From the NCBI RefSeq assembly GCF_003254395.2, contig NC_037651.1, positions 8,438,001 through 8,502,000 of the forward strand: 64,000 nucleotides of DNA, read 5' to 3'. A program made the position numbers and the translations under genes. The first letter of the stretch is position 1. Each line of letters opens with the position of its first letter. The stretch is from Apis mellifera (lineage: Eukaryota; Arthropoda; Insecta; Hymenoptera; Apidae). Shown piece by piece: positions 44,897-55,748 of this stretch. The notes beneath the pieces are model-generated. The model was given only the letters and a program-made list of their open reading frames with translations, was not told where the DNA came from and made no database searches.

Positions 44897-45570
44897 TCCT
44901 ATCCTTTCGCTCTGCTTTTACGTCGCTTCGTATTTCGCCTCTCTCCTTTTGTTCTTGGCCGGGCGAACGCATTTGCGCCGCGATTCGAATTTCTTTTCTC
45001 CTGTTCTCCTGCTCTCGCGCCGGCCTTCGCTCCGGTAATTGGCGCGGCGGCGCGACTCGGGGGTTGAATTGGGGTGCGCGTCGATTCGGAACGCCCGAAG
45101 CCTCGTTCGAAATTTTAATCCATTCCGACCAATGCTCTCTCTCTCTTTCCTCTTCTTTCTTCTCTTCCGCTCGCAAATTATCTTTACTCGAACGAACGAA
45201 CGAACGAATCGGGTCGGGATCGGATTAATTAGAGGATCTTTGTCAAAAATTTTTTTCGCGGACGTCGTTTGGCCGATCGAAGTTAACGATAACCCGTTGG
45301 ACACGTGGTCGACACGGTTGTCGGCTAAGAAGAAACCGAGAATTCGTATTCCGTCGATGATCGTTAGAACCGGCAGAAAAATGTCCGACAAGCGCGGTTT
45401 CGAGGTCCAGCTCGGGAGAAATGCCAGGGTCGGGCAATTAATCATATTTCGAAAATCATTCCAGCAGCGTTGAGATCTGGCCGGGCAGATAGAGTCGGAG
45501 TGGTGCTCCTCGAAACTCCAGAGTCATAGGGAGCCAACTATACGCGCAGGGTGTTTGACCGAGCAAAGCT

Positions 45571-45615
45571 CTTTCTTTCTTTCTCTCCCTCTCTTTCTCT
45601 CTCTCTCTCTCTCCT
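45571..45615. repeat. CTTT/CT compound tract
   Basis: CTTTCTTTCTTTCTCTCCC then a CT run. Confidence 0.9.
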
Positions 45616-46291
45616 GTCTTTACCCCTCCTCCCACCTTTTCTTCTTATTTCCTTTAATACATTCCAACTCGTTCGAGACTGACCGGAGGGGAAGAAAAAA
45701 ATAGGAGAAAAGGAGCGGAATGAAACGAAAACTTCACCCTCGCCGCTTTGGCGAAAGCGCTGGTGGCGTTTCTCTCCGCTTCCACTCCGTGGATCGTTGC
45801 GCTCGGAACCGATCGTTTCGTGAATACGAGACATGTTCGTTGCGCCCGGTGAAAACAGGATTCGGAACGGGCACACTGTTTCCAAGAAAGATACGCGTGC
45901 AATCATATACGCGCGCGATCGAGGTGTCGATTTCGATCGTACCGAAGAAACAATAATTTCGACTGTACCGTTGTTGCGACTACTACGCGAAGGCGAAATC
46001 GAAGAAGAGAAAGAGAGGAGGGAGGGAGGGAGGGGGAAGGTGGACTGTGAAATAAGAGCAACGATTACAAGGGAGGAAAAGGAGGGAGAGAGAGAGAGAG
46101 GGAGAATGAGTTTCTGGTCGTGATGTATTAGTTTCAACGCATACAGAGAAGGATTCGGGGTCCGTGGCCATTACAATGCGTCTCGAGGAGCTCTCCAGTT
46201 CGAGATATCTCGAATCGGAGCGCGTTCGATTCATTTAAGAGATAAGATCTTTCGTTCGAAATATGAATATTATATTATAAGCGCGGTCAGT

Positions 46292-46420
46292 GCCGGTTTC
46301 TCTTCCTCTGCCCTTTTCTGCTCCGGTCTCTCTCTCCCTCTCTCTCTTTCCCCCACTTTATCCCCTTATTTTTCTCTTTCTTCCTCCGTTTCTTCTTTCC
46401 CCCTCTCCCCCTATTCCCTC
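46292..46420. repeat. Polypyrimidine tract
   Basis: CTCTTCC, CTCTCTCTCCC and TTTCTTCC words with very few purines over about 130 bp. Confidence 0.8.
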
Positions 46421-46816
46421 GGCTGCCAAACCTCGAATGCCTGCATTACCGCGCCAACTCCGCTCTTCTTCCCCTCCCTCCCTTTTCTTCCTTCCTCCCC
46501 TTTTCTTTCCCGATCCCGATCGACTCGAACCGACGCGAACGCGCCATTAATTAACACCTCTTGCCCTTTTCCCATCTTACACCCGCCAAAAAATTTCTTC
46601 CCCCTTCGAATCGAAGAAAACGCACGTACGAGGTAATTCCGTCTCGCGAATTCCGATCTGTCGTCGAGATCGCGAGGGAATCTCGTAGGATAAAGGAGTT
46701 GGCGTATCGAGAAAGGCGCGTAAGAAGCGCACAGTTGGCGGGAAGGGGATGTAAAGGAGGCTAGAGAGAGCGGATCGTGGGACGTGGACGAGATAATAAT
46801 AATAGACGATCGTGTA
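46421..46816. other. Unique DNA
   Basis: No gene. Pyrimidine-rich up to about 46520, then CpG-rich unique sequence. Confidence 0.5.
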
Positions 46817-47188
46817 TTACAAGCTATAAACGTCAGTCGGCCTGAGTTCGCGTCCTTTTATTTCGTAGCAAGTGGTCGTCGCGCGTGCACGGCGTAAAGC
46901 GCGCAAGAACCGCCCCGCTCGCGGCACCAGCTTTAAACGTCCGCTCGTAATCACTTTACCGCAAGCTTTTAAAACGACATTCTGATCGTGCGTGTATGTC
47001 CATCTTATTGTCGCAAGAAGAAGAACCGAGAGAATCTCGCCGGCTGTAATTTCACCGATGCCACCGAACGGAAGAATGGACCGTTGGCCTCGGCCGATGC
47101 GCCGCGATGCGGCCTCCTCCGCCTTATTAGAATTTAGATTGAAAATTAAGGATTCCCGTATATTTTCGTTCCTCGGCTTCGACGACAT
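46817..47188 (-). CDS. Candidate small ORF, 123 codons, unknown product
   Basis: An ATG-initiated minus-strand frame in a repeat-poor stretch. The translation is balanced, with Arg/Lys and hydrophobic residues interspersed (pieces MSSKPRNENIRESLIFNLN, SILPFGGIGEITAGEILS, VVLKACGKVITSGRLKLV and CYEIKGRELRPTDVYSL). A hydrophobic stretch at about residues 53-62 (EILSVLLLATIRW) is too short and charged-flanked to call a membrane segment. No signal peptide, no known domain. A plus frame overlaps it (46992-47417). It could be a single-exon small gene or a chance ORF in a conserved non-coding stretch. Confidence 0.12.
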   Translation of the reverse strand: MSSKPRNENIRESLIFNLNSNKAEEAASRRIGRGQRSILPFGGIGEITAGEILSVLLLATIRWTYTHDQNVVLKACGKVITSGRLKLVPRAGRFLRALRRARATTTCYEIKGRELRPTDVYSL

Positions 47189-47317
47189 TGGGAACAGAGA
47201 GAGAGGGAGAGAGAGAGAAGGAAGAGAGAAAAGGAGGAGGAGGGAGATTCGATTTTCTACGAGACGATTACTTTTCCGCGTTTCTACGAATGATAGAATA
47301 GATATCGTGATTTTTCT

Positions 47318-47388
47318 TCCTCTTCCTTCCTCCTCTTCTTCTTCATCCTCTTTCTCTTCCTCCTTTTTTCTTCCCCCCCTTCTTCATA
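47318..47388. repeat. CTTCC/CTT polypyrimidine tract
   Basis: TTCTTCCTCTTCC words, continuous pyrimidine except for one A. Confidence 0.85.
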
Positions 47389-48865
47389 TTCCCTTCGTGT
47401 TAAACGCTGCGCGCTAGGTATTAACGCGATACGTCACGCTAATAAATCTTCTCCCCGAGCTCGATGAAAATTCAGCTCGAGGATAATTCGAGTTAAATCG
47501 ATGTTGCCCTTTTCGTTTAAAAACATTTCGCACGGGATCACGCGTGATATTTCGTATCGCGAGTAGATGGTCGTTTTTCGAAGATCTTTCTTTTTTTTTT
47601 CCTTTTCCTTCTTTGCATCGTTCGAAAATCATTCGAGAGAGAAGAGGAGAAGCAACGCTCTCTCTATCTCTACCTTTCGACGATTCTTGGATATTCTTTT
47701 TTTCTTTCTTTCTTTTTAAGATCCCCCGCGCTGCAAGATTTTCGACCTAATCCCGGTTCCAGAACGCGCGTTACATTAACATACATATAAGGAACAGAGT
47801 ATGCAGAGATCAAATCAACGTGCGTGTACTCGTATCGACCGCGTGTGTGAACAACGGCGTGAGCCTAGTGGGGTGTGGCGGGGGAGGAAACAGGGAGACT
47901 GGGCTCGAAAAAGGGACCGTGGGTCCCAACCTATCCGTCTCTCTTTCCCTTTCTCTCTCTCTTTTATATATCTTTTCTTTTCTCTCCTCTCCCCGTTCGG
48001 GGCCAGAGTCGTTCATTTTTTACTTTCAAAAATCATGACGATGCTCATTTTTCTGACTCGTGAAGAATTCTTCAAACTGACGTGTAACCAAACGGGGCCT
48101 CGGGTTTTTCGGTGGGCGAGGAGGTGGAGAAGGAGGAGGAGGAGGAGGACAGGGGACGGGGGACCCCACGAAGGCTCGAAATCCTCCACCTATGAGCCAC
48201 GATATTCCACCGGGAATCCTTTCTCCACCGCGATCCCGACCGTTCTTTCTTCCCTCCCCTCGTTTCTCGAAAAAACACCTCCCCGACTCGAAACTTTCTG
48301 ACCGAAGGAATTTTATTATTTCAGAAAACAATTCCCTGGAACCGAGTCCGATCAAATTCCCGATGAAATTTAGAAATTATATATATTATATATATAAATC
48401 GGTAAGAATGGAAGGACGAAGGAGGAAAGACTTTCGGTTTCGATCCAGGAATCTGTTCGAAAGGAGAGATCGCACAGGTAGGAAGGAATGATCGAGAGAC
48501 ACGCGTGGTTCCGCGAGAGAAGGAAGGAAAAGAGAGAGAGAGAGGGAGAGAGAGAAAAAAGAACGCGGTTCCCCCTCGATTTTTTCGCTACTCGGCGAAC
48601 AAACCGAGCTGCTTCTTCGTTTTTTCTCTTTTTTTCCCCGGTCGCGTTCGGCCGCCTCGAGGAGTCCTCTTTCATTGCTCGGTCCTTGGGGCATTATCGT
48701 GATTATGATTATTTAAATTTGTTCCTTTTGCCCGTGGAGTCGAGAGCGGCGTTTGAGCGGCAGGCCCTATTGTTCGATTATTTGAATATCGAACGTACGC
48801 GGACGGACGGGAATCGATTCGTGGGGCCTAATGGGGATTACACGGCCAATCAGCCTTTGCCGAGG

Positions 48866-48870
<5 letters not shown>

Positions 48871-48919
<49 letters not shown>

Positions 48920-48920
48920 T
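48871..48920. repeat. (CT)n microsatellite, the longest uninterrupted CT run in the window
   Basis: About 46 bp of perfect CT followed by CCCTCTTCG. CT-rich sequence continues to about 48990. Confidence 0.95.
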
Positions 48921-50118
48921 TCGTCTATCCGCTCCTCTTTTCTCCCTCCTTCTCCTTCCTTCTCCCCCCTCTCTTTCTCTTTCTCTCTCTCTGAAAAGCA
49001 TCTCTCGGTATTTACCGATTAACTCGCTCGAGTCTTTAGCGATTCATCGATAAAAAGAGAAAAAGAAGGGAGGAGAAAAAAGGAGGCTGTTCCCTCGGAA
49101 GCATAGAGATATTGGAAATCGAACGACTTGACACACCATTAATATCCACGTTTCTTTCCTTTTGCCGTCCATTTAATCTCGATCGAGTCGTACGTTTCGA
49201 TCTCGTCGTCTCCATCTCTCTTTCTCTCTCTCTTTCTCTCTCGAGATTCTCTTCGGAGATGGGGGGATTTGAGAAGCTAGCACGGTTTTGCGAAAAGCGA
49301 TCGTTCGAGGAATTCACGATTCCGATAATCGGAGGCCTCGATAATGATGGAAAGGAGCGGAACCGGTGACGTCAACCGGTTGAAAAATAATATAGACAGT
49401 CGGTTTCGCTTTCTCGCGTGTCATCAAGTTTGACGGGTCGAGATGAAATCGGAGTTGATTCGCGGTAATCCGGCCGATAAATCGGCCCCTCGTTCGATAA
49501 ACCATCGGCTCTCCTCTTGTATTTACTAAATACTAGGGGATCATACGTTTCTCTTGTTTCAATCGTGCTGCGTGACACGTATAACTCGGTAAACCGTCCC
49601 CTCCCCTCGCTCGGGGGACCCTATGCTCGCTTTCCGCTTCTCCCCTTATCGCTCCTCCTTATCGTTACCTCGCCCGCGTTACGTTTTATTATTAATTTTC
49701 GAACCGACGCCGTTCGAAAATTATCGGTCGGTTCCCGCGCCGAGGAAACGGACCGAGGAGGAATTCACGCGTTCCCTTAATTCGAGAAAACGACGGATCC
49801 ACCACCAATTAAATCGCTCAATTTCCGAACGAGGAATTCCACGACGAAGAAACGCGAAATTTCCAAGGTTGTGGTCGCGCTGTAAGAAATCGTACGCGAG
49901 ACCATTCGCCCGTTTTTCTCCTCTCCCCGTGCAAACCTCTCTCCCTCCTTTTCCCCAACTCCACCTTCCCCCCTCCTCCCCGCTTCTTCGGTCGCGGCTG
50001 CTTATTAATTTCTCTCTCTTTCGTTCTGCTCCCTTTGTGCTACACGACTGTATGGAATCTTTCCGCCGCGTTTCTCGAATCGCTCGCTCCTCCATCCCCC
50101 ATCCTCCCTTAAGAGCTT

Positions 50119-50160
50119 CCTTCTTCCTTTTCTTCTTCTTCTTCTTCTTCTTCTTCTTCG
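50119..50160. repeat. (CTT)n microsatellite
   Basis: CTTCTTCC then about ten CTT triplets. Confidence 0.93.
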
Positions 50161-50185
50161 TCCATAAGCAGCGCGTGGGCGAGAA

Positions 50186-50219
50186 TCGGAAAAGGAAAGA
50201 AAGAAAGAAAGAAAGAAAA
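50186..50219. repeat. (AAAG)n microsatellite
   Basis: AAAAGGAAAGAAAGAAAGAAAGAAAG-type run, only about 26 bp after the opposite-strand-like CTT tract. Confidence 0.92.
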
Positions 50220-50325
50220 CGGATGGACGAAGGAGAAGAAGGAGGAGAAGAAAAAGAGGCGAGGTCGAAAGAGAGGAGAGTTTTTGTATTCCAGGAACGC
50301 TGGTTCGAATATGAATATGCATTGA

Positions 50326-50525
50326 TTGACTCGTAATTGCGCGCTACTTCACCGGCCTCATTGTTCCCGGTTATTTATTATCCGCTTCGACATTGTTTAA
50401 ACTCCAAGTAACGAAGTATTCATCGGGCCGTGGAAATTTATTTGACAGATTCCTTTGACAGCCAGTTTCGGTGTGCAGCGCCACGATTTATCTTGCAACC
50501 AACCTATGCAACCAACCAACGCGCC
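50326..50525. promoter_or_regulatory. Repeat-poor block with two TGACAG (Meis/Homothorax) sites
   Basis: About 200 bp without simple repeats. TTTGACAGATTCC and TTTGACAGCC place TGACAG cores at 50443-50448 and 50456-50461, 13 bp apart in the same orientation. TGACAG is the known TALE (Homothorax/Meis) core. Also present are GACTCGTAATTGCG, GTTATTTATTATCC and GATTTATCTTGC. Directly repeated CAACCAACC words follow at about 50497-50521. Enhancer-like by content only. Confidence 0.28.
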
Positions 50526-51083
50526 CGAAATTCTTCTACTTCTCTCCCCTCCTTCCTCGCGCGAACGAGGTGAACTCCTTTCTGCGTCCTACGAGACGCG
50601 AATTTAAACTTTGAAGCGGAGAAAGAAGAGAGAGAGAGAAGGAGGATATGAATGCGAAATAATTGGCGATATCGGGAGGGGTATTGTGCAGGCTCGAAGG
50701 GGGGGGATATTTTCTACCGTGGATCTTCGTCCACGTCGTCCACGAGATAAAGTGACAACGAGATAAAAGTAAGCGAGTTCGAAATTTAAACGGTTCTGAT
50801 GGGCAACCACGGACAACGGAAAGGGTTACGTGGGAAGAAGAGAGAAAGGGAGGAGAGAGAGAGAGAGAGAAGGTGGATCGAAGTTTAAAGGGGGTGCCAA
50901 GATGGAAGCGAGAGATCCATCGAGCGAGTCGAGGTGTGTTCGGGTTCCGAGGCATCCTTTAAAATTGGAATAATAATGTTCTTTCATCTCTCTGAACTCG
51001 AAATGATGACTCGACGCCTTTCAACATTGTGGGAACAAAAATCGGTTAGAAACCGGCGTCGGCCGGTTTATTCTCTTTTCTTT

Positions 51084-51137
51084 TCTTCGTCTTTTTCTTC
51101 TTCTTCTTCTTCTTCTTCTTCTTCGTCGTCGTCGTCG
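51084..51137. repeat. (CTT)n(GTC)n compound triplet repeat
   Basis: About ten CTT triplets, then five GTC triplets, in phase. Confidence 0.93.
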
Positions 51138-51820
51138 CTGTTCCATTCCGTTATCTTGTTGACGAGGAATGGAATTTTTCGGAATTGAAATCGTTCCGAA
51201 GATTGATCCAATTCGTTCGATAACTGTGATAAAATATCTCTTGAATAATATTTCCACGTAAATTGGAATCCAAAGAAGAGGATACAATACGTGGAGAAGA
51301 GAAATTGCAATTGAGGTTGAAACAGAGGAGCGTGGAACGAGCGTGCACGACATCCACACGATTTTCGCGAGCAAGATGATTCGCTAATACCCCGCTTCTA
51401 CCCCGACAAAAGGCGATTAACGATCCTATTGAGAGGGAGATGAAGTTAAAAAAAAAGAGAGTCGAACGAACGCCATATCGACAAAGGGAAGAGACGATTT
51501 GTAATTAATGCGAGTGTGTTAGAGGGAGGGTGGATATGTATATATATATATATATATGGATGGAGGAGGGGGAGAAGGAAGAAAGAAGAAGGAAAAAAAA
51601 TGACGTAAGTCATCCTACGAGGCATTAGATTGAGCTTGATTACGAGTAATTATTCTTACAGCACACGGCTTTCGTACGTCCTTATAACGGCTGGTAACGA
51701 GGCCGGCGATCTTTGATCATTTGCCTCGATCGAGATACACATCTCCGCCACGTAAAACGCGGCGGGCCACAGAGATTGATCGAGCCTCTCGTCTTCTCCA
51801 ACTTGCTCGTCTTTTGGAAA

Positions 51821-51832
51821 AAGATGGCCGCC
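51821..51832 (+). promoter_or_regulatory. YY1/Pho-like AAGATGGCCGCC
   Basis: Near-consensus YY1/Pho site. The embedded ATG also has a good initiation context (AAAAAGATGGCC) and opens a short frame, MAAAARAPRLDTKT..., which ends after about 30 codons. Both readings are possible. Neither is supported by context. Confidence 0.15.
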
Positions 51833-51923
51833 GCGGCGCGTGCTCCTCGCCTCGATACCAAAACCATTTCTATAGCTCAGCTATATCGGGATAGCCATAC
51901 GGAATCGACTCGATAAAACAAGA

Positions 51924-51932
51924 TTGAGAGAT

Positions 51933-51971
<39 letters not shown>
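51924..51971. repeat. (GA)n microsatellite
   Basis: GAGAGATAGAGATAGAGAG passing into about 34 bp of perfect GA. Confidence 0.95.
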
Positions 51972-51975
<4 letters not shown>

Positions 51976-52383
51976 TCGACGATTTATATATAGATTCGTG
52001 ACATGCCGGAGATACGAGAGCGGAGACGAGAAGACAAAGATATATGGCGCTAATGAGTTACGACGGAAAGAACTCGGCCGAGTCCGAGGATACGAGTCGA
52101 AGAAATACGATTACGAAGGAAGCGAAAATATATTCGTACATGTGTATAAAATATTTCCCGTTTAATAAGGTGAAATAGATAATGGATCGGATAGGGAAGG
52201 ATCGAAATCGTTCCGAAGCCTCCTCGACGCGTTCGATCGGCACGCGGGCGATTCGATACCGATTGGCCGCCTCGCTCTTATATCCCGGGGGGACACTCGA
52301 TGAATAACGAACGTCTTTTCCACGCCTCCGAAATGTTGGTGATTAGCCGTGAAATATCGGTTTTCGTATACGAAGAAATTACA

Positions 52384-52446
52384 CGAGAGGGGAGGGAGAG
52401 GGAGGAGAGGAAGAGAGAGAGGGAAGGGCGAGGAGAGGGGGAGGGG
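52384..52446. repeat. GGGA/GA polypurine tract
   Basis: CGAGAGGGGAGGGAGAGGGAGG-type sequence with a single C in over 60 bp. Confidence 0.9.
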
Positions 52447-52543
52447 TCGAGTTCGTGACGAAAAATGGAGCAGAGTGCGGTGGTCGTGAGAGCGTGGCCG
52501 CGATCGAAGCGGGGTGGGGTGGGAGGAGGATTTGGAAGAGGAA

Positions 52544-52551
52544 TATAAAAG
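52544..52551 (+). promoter_or_regulatory. TATA-like sequence TATAAAAG
   Basis: Preceded by GGGGTGGGGTGGGAGGAGG (GC/GT-box-like) and followed about 45-55 bp later by CTACGCTCATTAATTCGTC. This is the better of the two exact TATAAAAG words noted, but no downstream gene was found. Confidence 0.15.
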
Positions 52552-52837
52552 CTCGGGCATCGGGTTCCATAAATAACGATGGGCGCTAATCTACGCTCAT
52601 TAATTCGTCTCCGGGGGATTCATCTTTGCACGGGCCCCCTCCCGGTGCAAAGGGGAAAAAAAAACGGAGCAAACAGAGGGAAAATCGCGGTTGAGGATTG
52701 ATGCTGCGATACATGGGAGTGGCCTAAAAACGGCCGCGGCGAGGAACCGATTTGAGAACCAGTCGAACAATTAAACGTCTCCTACGGGACGTTGGGATGG
52801 AGAACGAGAAAACGAAACGGGACGACGATGATTATGA

Positions 52838-53098
52838 CGAAGAGGAGAAAGAAGAAGAAGAGGAGAAGAAGGAGAAGAAGAAGAAGGAAAAGGAGAAGAA
52901 TAAAAAGGAGAAGAATGAGAAGAAGAAAAAGGAGAAGAAGAAGAAGAAGAAGGAGGAGAAGAAGGAGAAGAAGAAAGGGAAGAAGAATAACACATCGAAA
53001 AAGCAGAAGAAACGAACGACGCAGAAATACAAGGAGGGGGAGGGGAGAGTAGGAGTGCAGCCAGTCGAAAGTCCGGGAGGGAGAAAAAAAGGATGAAA
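52838..53098. repeat. ~260-bp GAA/GAG polypurine tract
   Basis: GAAGAAGAAGAGGAGAAGAAGG-type triplets with only a few pyrimidines (AATAAAAAGG, AATAACACATCG, ACGAACGACG). Triplet phasing keeps all three plus frames open (K/E, R/K and similar runs). Composition, not a domain, explains the long frames. Confidence 0.92.
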
Positions 53099-53188
53099 AT
53101 CGCGGTTGTAAAATCCACGCGGGTTGCACCAAACGCAATTAACCGCTAAACCCGAATCCCCATAGGGGCCTGGGATGTGGTGTATATA

Positions 53189-53420
53189 GGTGGAGAGAAA
53201 GAGAGAATTGAAAGAAGGGAACAAGGAGAGGGCGGAAGGAGAGGGGGAGAGACGAAAGAAGAACGAACGAATGAAAGAAGAAGAAAAGAAGAGGAGGTGG
53301 AGGAGGAGGAGGAAGAAGAAGAAGAAACGGCGAGGAAAGAGGAAAGAGAGCGTGGAGCTAGGAGAGGGGGGGAGAGAGAAAGGAGAAAGACGAAGGAGAA
53401 GAAGGGAGAGAGAAGAGATC
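53189..53420. repeat. ~230-bp second polypurine tract
   Basis: GAGAAAGAGAGAATTG, GGAAGGAGAGGGGG, GAAGAAGAAGAAGAAACGGCG and GGAGAAGAAGGG blocks. Separated from the previous tract by only about 90 bp of unique sequence. Confidence 0.9.
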
Positions 53421-53759
53421 TGGCCCTCTCGACGACTACTTTCGGTCTGGCCAGCCCTGCCAGCCCTTAGGGCTCCAGACGGAACGCTTTTAAAATTTAT
53501 TGACAATCATAAATTTCGAAAATAAAACCTTATATTCCGGAGCGCGCGCGCGTTCGCGTCCGTCCGCGTGCTCCCTGCCACTCTTATAACCGTACTCTAT
53601 GCACCGACTTATATCCCCGAGTCTCGAGTGTTAGTGGCGGGTTTGTGACTCTCGTGCTGCACAGGCTGCATACACGGCTGCAGAAAAGGTTTGCGAACGC
53701 GCGCCGGACGGGCCCCGAACTCGCTTTCTCTCCTCTTTCCTCGTCGCTGCGTCGCTCTA
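53421..53759. other. Unique CpG-rich DNA
   Basis: No gene. Includes CGCGCGCGCG near 53545-53555 and TCTCGAGTGTTAGTGGCGGG-type unique sequence. Confidence 0.5.
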
Positions 53760-53806
53760 CCGCGCCACGCCGCGCCGCGCCGCGCCGCGCCACACCACGC
53801 CACACC
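53760..53806. repeat. (CGCGC/CACGC)n pentanucleotide array
   Basis: CGCGCCACGCCGCGCCGCGC then further CGCGC units and CACACCACGCCACACC: about nine 5-bp units, followed closely by an AGT triplet run (53809-53818). Confidence 0.92.
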
Positions 53807-54200
53807 GAGTAGTAGTAGTCTGGGATCGTTTTCTCTTACGTTGCTCCTTTTCTCGGGGTGCTCGAAACAAAAGAATTCGTTACGAATTTGCCTCCTCCCT
53901 CCCCTCCCCTCCGCCGCCACCGCCCCCTCCTCCTCCTCCTCCTCGCGTTTCTCTTTTCTCCTGGAACTGCTTTCGTTCTCCCCCTTCGTTCCATCCTTCG
54001 TTCCGTCCCGTGGTATTGCCTCGCTACCCAAACCCGGCACCGGGGGTACACTTGCCAATTTTTCGTCCACCATGTTCGTAAACCCCCTCGCGCCACCACC
54101 CCGCGCCTCAGTTTCGCTTTTCGATCTTTCGCCTTCTTATTTTCGGCCAGAGCTGTTATTATTTTAGCATTGTTCTAAACCGAAGAAACGATCGATGCGT

Positions 54201-54212
54201 CCCCCCCCCCCC
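54201..54212. repeat. C12 homopolymer
   Basis: Twelve consecutive C, a rare homopolymer type here. Confidence 0.92.
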
Positions 54213-55374
54213 TCTTTCTCGAACGAGGAGGGCCCCGCTTCCCTTCGAACAAGAAAAGAAGAAACCTTCGAACCTCGTGCCTTCCAACCATCTCATGTTA
54301 ATAAGCGGCTCCCCGGCTTTTTCTGACAGCTATTGTAATCGCTTCTTATTCCATCCTTTTCCCCTATCCCTTCGTTATCTCCGTTTCTGGTATGCGTCCA
54401 CGATCATCCCTCTCCCGAAATTCTCACCGTTTCTCGTCTCTCCCCTCGTCCCTCTTCTTATCGATCCTCCATCTCGGAAGAAAGAAACAGACGTCCGATT
54501 CCTCCTCGCATCCACCTCGTGTCTACCCGTCTCCAATCATTCCAAATCTTCCCCCTTTCGCAATATCTGAAAATTAATCGTAACGAATCAATCGCTGCTT
54601 TTCGTCAACTCGAATCGCGACAATAATTAAGATGGCGATCGATCTTCTTCCTCGAGAGGAAGAACTCTCCTCTGATCGGTTTCTTCCCCAGCGACGACCG
54701 GGCGAAACCATCTTGCGGGTGTAAAAAATTGTATCGTACGTCGCGACGCGTGGAGCCGGGTGCGGCGCGCAAGAAACGAGGACGACGGACTCCTAAATCG
54801 TGGAACGGGGGCGAGGGGGGACTCGGGATGATCCACCCGCGGGCCCGCGAGCCGCGTCATTCGCGGAGAATATCGCGTGTCGCGCCTCGTTCCCGATCGT
54901 CTCGAATTGTTATTTGTGGTATCGTCGCGCGGAACGAAATTTTTAAACACGTCGAATTCCAGGCCTGGCACGGCTTATAAACACCGCAGTTGCCCGTTCC
55001 TGTTCGCGAGGAGTACGGGCAAATCACCGGCGAATAGAGATAGGCGGCGGCGAAGAGGAGAGACAAGCCCAAGGATTATCGGAGTTTATTATATATCCGC
55101 AAGCTCGAATTATTATCGATCGAAGTGAGTCGGCTGGTCGGCCGACCGGTGACTAATTGATTAATTCCACACCGCACGGATTATTTACCGCACGGATTTT
55201 TGTTTACACGCCTTGGAAACGGAAACTTCTTTTCTACCGATTCCTCCTTCTCTTCTTCTCCTCCTCCTTCGAAAAAAAGAAGAAAAAAATACGCCATCCC
55301 AATCAACCAACTCCCCTTCCCTCTTCGTTCAAATTCGAACAGTTATCATCGTATCGACGGAGAAACTTGTCCTC

Positions 55375-55393
55375 GAGAGATAGATAGATAGAT
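55375..55393. repeat. (GATA)n microsatellite
   Basis: GAGAGATAGATAGATAGATCG: four GATA units. Confidence 0.88.
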
Positions 55394-55481
55394 CGCAAGT
55401 ATATCCGTATATTTGCGACGTGGAGCGGAATCGAGTCGAGGCGGGCGATGTTCGGTTCGGAAGAAAGGTGGTAGAGCGGAT

Positions 55482-55521
55482 GGGGGGGAGGGTCACCAGG
55501 ATGAAGTAAGGGGGAGGGGGG
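55482..55521 (+). other. Potential G-quadruplex with duplicated GGGTCAC
   Basis: G7-A-G3-TCAC ... G5-A-G6-TCAC: two G-rich blocks about 26 bp apart, each ending in GGGTCAC. Four G-runs within 40 bp satisfy a quadruplex pattern. GGTCA is also a nuclear-receptor half-site core. Confidence 0.5.
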
Positions 55522-55748
55522 TCACGGCGAGGAGAAGGTGGGGCGAATTCATCATCAGTCCAAGTCAGGAATTATAACGGGGCGATTCATCACGAGAGGC
55601 CACCGATCCGTCATGCCGATCCACGTGTGCAACCCGTTTTCGAATATAACCCCCGGACCTACATACGTATCCGTACATCTCAGTTAACCCCGCGTATAAT
55701 AACCGCCGATGCTTGTTTCTTTCTTCGCCGACCTTGCCGTACGTTTGA

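Larger units (their letters stand above)
43539..46291. other. CpG-rich unique DNA
   Basis: No confident gene. Purine tract at 44501-44702 (GA and GAAGAAG repeats), CT run at 44868-44896, CAAC-type GAAC tetramers at about 45190-45208, CT tract at 45571-45615 and GA patches near 46011-46042 and 46087-46105. Confidence 0.5.
47389..50330. other. CpG-rich unique DNA with CT and AAAG tracts
   Basis: No confident gene. Contains a short TA run (48380-48396), GA (48533-48558), the long CT run (48871-48920), CT (49211-49244), a C/T-rich stretch (49911-49985), CTT repeats (50119-50160) and AAAG repeats (50186-50219). Confidence 0.5.
50526..52383. other. CpG-rich unique DNA
   Basis: No confident gene. 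GA patches near 50618-50645 and 50828-50872, CTT/GTC repeats (51084-51137), a TA run (51537-51557) and the GA array (51924-51971). A YY1-like AAGATGGCCGCC is at 51821-51832 within a 67-codon plus frame. Confidence 0.5.
53807..55480. other. CpG-rich unique DNA
   Basis: No confident gene. C/T-rich 53885-53960, a C12 run (54201-54212), an AAGATGGCG word (54629-54637) and a GATA repeat (55375-55393). 54590-55160 is repeat-poor. Confidence 0.5.

Noticed and set aside
51713..51916. 67-codon plus frame containing MAAAARAPRLDTK
   Set aside because: The Ala run comes from a YY1-like GC-rich motif; no domain, stop soon after; listed only as a motif.
4175..52551. TATAAAAG words as firm promoters
   Set aside because: Kept only as very low-confidence entries; no initiator or gene supports them and some matches are expected by chance.
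52752..53525. Lys/Glu- and Arg-rich plus frames and matching Ser/Phe/Leu minus frames
   Set aside because: Products of the polypurine tracts; several frames are open at once, as expected from composition.
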